The notes under the pieces were generated by a model that searched no databases, was not told the DNA's origin, and saw only the letters and a program-made list of their open reading frames with translations. A stretch of 64,000 nt of DNA from Crambe crambe (Eukaryota > Porifera > Demospongiae > Poecilosclerida > Crambeidae), in the NCBI GenBank assembly GCA_963924555.1, contig OZ004588.1, positions 6,421,205-6,485,204 on the forward strand. Direction: 5' to 3'. Shown piece after piece: positions 58,116 to 64,000 of this stretch; position 1 is the first letter of the stretch; every line of letters starts with the position of its first letter. The position numbers were made by a program, and so were the translations under genes.

Positions 58116-59175
58116 AATTACTAATGAACTGAAAATGACTGAAAAATTTCAATATTTGGGAAATCACTTACTTAGTTACACAATTTAATAACAAGGCAAC
58201 CAAAGGAAATAATTATGACCAATATCTGACTCAACAAGCATTTCGGAAGTGTAACTAATTTTTTTCACTTGTGTTCATGCAAATTATGCAAAGATACACC
58301 CAGCATTCCACACATCAGCACCTATGTATGGTGATATCTTAACGCTATTCTTTGCTCCTATGTCATAATAGTGGTCCAGCATAGCCAAGTGAAGGAAAGG
58401 GTCTGGAGACATGTAATACTTGGACTTGTGCACTGGAGGAACTCGTTTATGATGTTAAATTGCATTAATAAAAATATTAACCACACCCACATGTAGAGGA
58501 TGCATCTTCACAGTTATAGGAGTTACTTCAAGATGACGTCATCAAGTAATGTCAGAATTCCTACGATTAAAACCTTCTCCAGATCTTTCCTTCCCTCGCG
58601 GTTGTTAAGGGTCGGACTAGCATAAGGGATGATACCGGGTGGACACTACACACCACTATGTCATACATTAGTACTTATGTGGAGACTTTGTGTACAAAAT
58701 GGGTGCTGTGATAACCAATAACCCTGCATACAGCCAATTTATTGCATACACATGTTATCACGATGACATGTGCTGATTCCCAACAGAGCTACACCTGAAT
58801 GTGGTACACACCTGGATTCTCCCAACAAAGTTAAAAGAAGATATTCATCATTATTAACATCTGATGATCCAACTCACTGATATGCATTGATCCGATGAGT
58901 TTGTTCCTAAAAGATACCCTCTAACTGATTACAAATGGATTTAGGTTCGAATAACCATTTTCATATGCAGTGAGTGGTAACAGTGTCCATATGGCCACGG
59001 CATGAATCATACTACTCCACCACTTACCCTTCATACGTGACTTGAAATTCAGATCCAGACCTACTCCTGTAGCGACGACCAGCCATTGGTTATTCTCATT
59101 GAAGTTTATAGCAAGAGAGCACACCTGTATATTATAAAGAGTGCATGCAGCTGGCAGCATGAGCAACGCCCCCAT
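47205..59175 (-). CDS. Multi-exon Ser/Pro/Lys-rich protein of unknown function
   Basis: Nine exons inferred: 59175-59028, 58906-58878, 58645-58574, 58432-58300, 58020-57883, 57626-56933, 54848-54747, 54210-53880, 47434-47205, about 625 residues. The N-terminal part is hydrophobic and compact (VCSLAINFNENNQWLVVATG; KYYMSPDPFLHLAMLDHYYD; ERLRMRNIPFFYLRQYESLA). The rest is disordered and basic: a His/Asp repeat (SHDHE-type, exon 6), a Gly/Arg stretch, SYRSVASSPKPPA repeats (exon 8) and a Lys/Arg-rich end. All junction phases agree except exon 3 to 4, where one base is unaccounted for, so a small exon may be missing. The last intron uses GC-AG and is about 6.4 kb, so exon 9 is less certain. The composition suggests a cytoskeletal or ciliary protein, but I recognise no family. 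Confidence 0.5.
48099..48340. repeat. Tandem repeat, three ~95-bp units
   Basis: Units contain gtgcaggcagcaagtaatta, gtcaagtccaca and accgctcacatt. They vary by small deletions. Noncoding, in the long intron of the Ser/Pro/Lys-rich gene. Confidence 0.8.
49138..49780. mobile_element. 643-bp foldback element with ~300-bp arms
   Basis: The ends are ggtggtggcaca (49,138) and tgtgccaccacc (to 49,780). The arms stay inverse inward through aaattacagaagg / ccttctgtaattt to a loop near 49,440-49,487. Arm identity looks like about 75-80%. It would transcribe into a long hairpin RNA. No coding and no clear target duplication. Confidence 0.7.
50551..50722. mobile_element. Inverted-repeat element with poly-C run
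   Basis: Starts gcagggtttaattcagaatt and ends aaataaaccctgtttggc. Same family as 25,070-25,215. It contains a 19-C run (50,673-50,691). Intronic. Confidence 0.55.
50790..51185. repeat. Tandem repeat 'gcactctctagtgagatcag'
   Basis: About eight imperfect units of ctctctagtgagatcagtgg plus agccttggctatgtccat. Two higher-order units (about 50,990-51,140) are nearly identical. Noncoding. Confidence 0.8.
51700..52030. repeat. Tandem 'tgtgtacatgtgttggttac' repeat
   Basis: Roughly eight diverged copies of tgtgtacatgtgttggttac plus cctcccatatccctctta. It opens several long false reading frames. Confidence 0.8.
52905..53225. repeat. Tandem 'tcaggacacctctccaata' array
   Basis: About 13 copies of a 19-22 bp unit (tcaggacacctctctaatag), same unit as at 34,107 and 62,265. 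In the long intron of the Ser/Pro/Lys-rich gene. Confidence 0.85.
55073..56245. mobile_element. Pogo/Tigger-like transposon, deletion derivative
   Basis: Perfect 25-bp terminal inverted repeats starting CAGTCTGTTCTCTCTAATAG, flanked by TA on both sides (55,071-55,072; 56,246-56,247). Inside, around 55,330-55,420, a plus frame reads RKGKKYTQAQLASMKPRVEL then TLKQKCDIC, like the start of a pogo helix-turn-helix. 55,774-56,010 encodes an acidic block (DDDLVKQDEVEMVLENVACE), like an element's C-terminus. The catalytic core is absent. A (CA)n run lies within it. Confidence 0.8.
55601..55670. repeat. (CA)n microsatellite
   Basis: About 35 CA units inside the pogo-like element. It generates false Cys-Val-rich frames on the minus strand. 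Confidence 0.9.
57222..57355 (-). repeat. Coding His/Asp-rich minisatellite
   Basis: Imperfect units of catggtcatgtgactt and its variants within exon 6 of the Ser/Pro/Lys-rich gene. They encode repeated KSHDHE / ESHDCE / GSHDHM blocks. In-frame throughout. Confidence 0.7.
58026..58112. repeat. (GA)n microsatellite, about 87 bp, abutting a splice site
   Basis: On the minus (coding) strand this is (TC)n followed by ATTTAG, the acceptor of exon 5 of the Ser/Pro/Lys-rich gene. Same arrangement as at THUMPD1 exon 5. Confidence 0.85.
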
Positions 59176-59279
59176 CAATTAAGGTCAAAGGTCAACACGT
59201 GGGAACACGCAAGTTCAAAGGTCAACACTCACACGGCTGCGACTTTACCGCACAGAAATCATTAGCATCAGTGCTAGCT
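59176..59279. promoter_or_regulatory. Divergent promoter with two DR1 sites and an E-box
   Basis: The 104 bp between the Ser/Pro/Lys-rich gene (minus) and methionyl-tRNA synthetase (plus) hold AGGTCAAAGGTCA (59,182-59,194), CACGTG (59,196-59,201) and AGTTCAAAGGTCA (59,212-59,224). DR1 is the classic site for HNF4/RXR-type nuclear receptors, and CACGTG for bHLH factors such as Myc/Max/USF. The two DR1 sites are 30 bp apart, about three helical turns. No TATA box. Confidence 0.6.
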
Positions 59280-63952
<4,673 letters not shown>

Positions 63953-64000
63953 GTGATACCCTATGCAACTTCACACTGTCACTGTATAAATCAGTTTATT

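Noticed and set aside
58260-58432. Kinase-like reading ADVWNAGCIFA
   Set aside because: It resembles a kinase subdomain IX, but the preceding residues do not fit a kinase, a stop follows at once, and a donor inside (GG|GTGTAT) joins exon 5 in phase.

Overview
The window is animal nuclear DNA. It has short GT-AG introns (often 50-400 bp), closely packed head-to-tail genes, many microsatellites and short inverted-repeat elements, and metazoan domain architectures. The AT-rich style, the gene content (three-CH filamins, a MyD88-type Death-TIR adaptor, ankyrin-ZU5-UPA-Death proteins) and the short introns suggest a demosponge, probably Amphimedon or a relative. The species is an inference from composition and families, not a database match.

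Layout. (1) 1.05-1.49 kb, plus: a one-exon gene behind a TATA box encodes a secreted precursor with an acidic middle and a very basic C-terminus, typical of a cationic antimicrobial peptide precursor. (2) 2.3-6.9 and 10.9-15.8 kb, minus: two tandem ten-exon paralogues, each with an ankyrin array, ZU5, UPA and Death domain. All exon phases match, but the second has about nine more ankyrin repeats. A third, wrecked copy lies at 20.3-21.6 kb, and its flank has been split by about 2.6 kb of transposon debris. (3) 21.7-26.7 and 27.6-33.3 kb, minus: two tandem jitterbug-type filamins, each with three calponin-homology domains and eight filamin Ig repeats. (4) 33.4-36.0 kb, minus: a complete seven-exon MyD88-like adaptor. 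(5) 36.7-41.1 kb, minus: THUMPD1. (6) 41.2-42.4 kb, minus: a two-exon acidic protein of unknown function. (7) 42.4-47.2 kb: repeats only. (8) 47.2-59.2 kb, minus: a multi-exon Ser/Pro/Lys-rich protein of unknown function with a long repeat-filled intron. (9) 59.28 kb to the end, plus: the first 12 exons of cytosolic methionyl-tRNA synthetase, cut by the window end and sharing a 104-bp divergent promoter with (8).

How the genes may relate. The peptide gene, the Death-domain tandem pair and MyD88 are all of innate-immunity type and lie within 36 kb. The filamins are actin cross-linkers, while THUMPD1 and methionyl-tRNA synthetase are translation housekeeping genes. I see no operon-like system; physical clustering is the only link. 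The most original observations are the cationic peptide precursor, a His-Phe-Cys sequence where autoproteolytic ZU5/FIIND domains carry His-Phe-Ser, paired DR1 sites in the divergent promoter, and repeated use of simple-sequence tracts as splice-acceptor pyrimidine tracts.

Exon limits were set by hand from splice consensus, reading phase and comparison of the paralogues. They have not been checked against transcripts.
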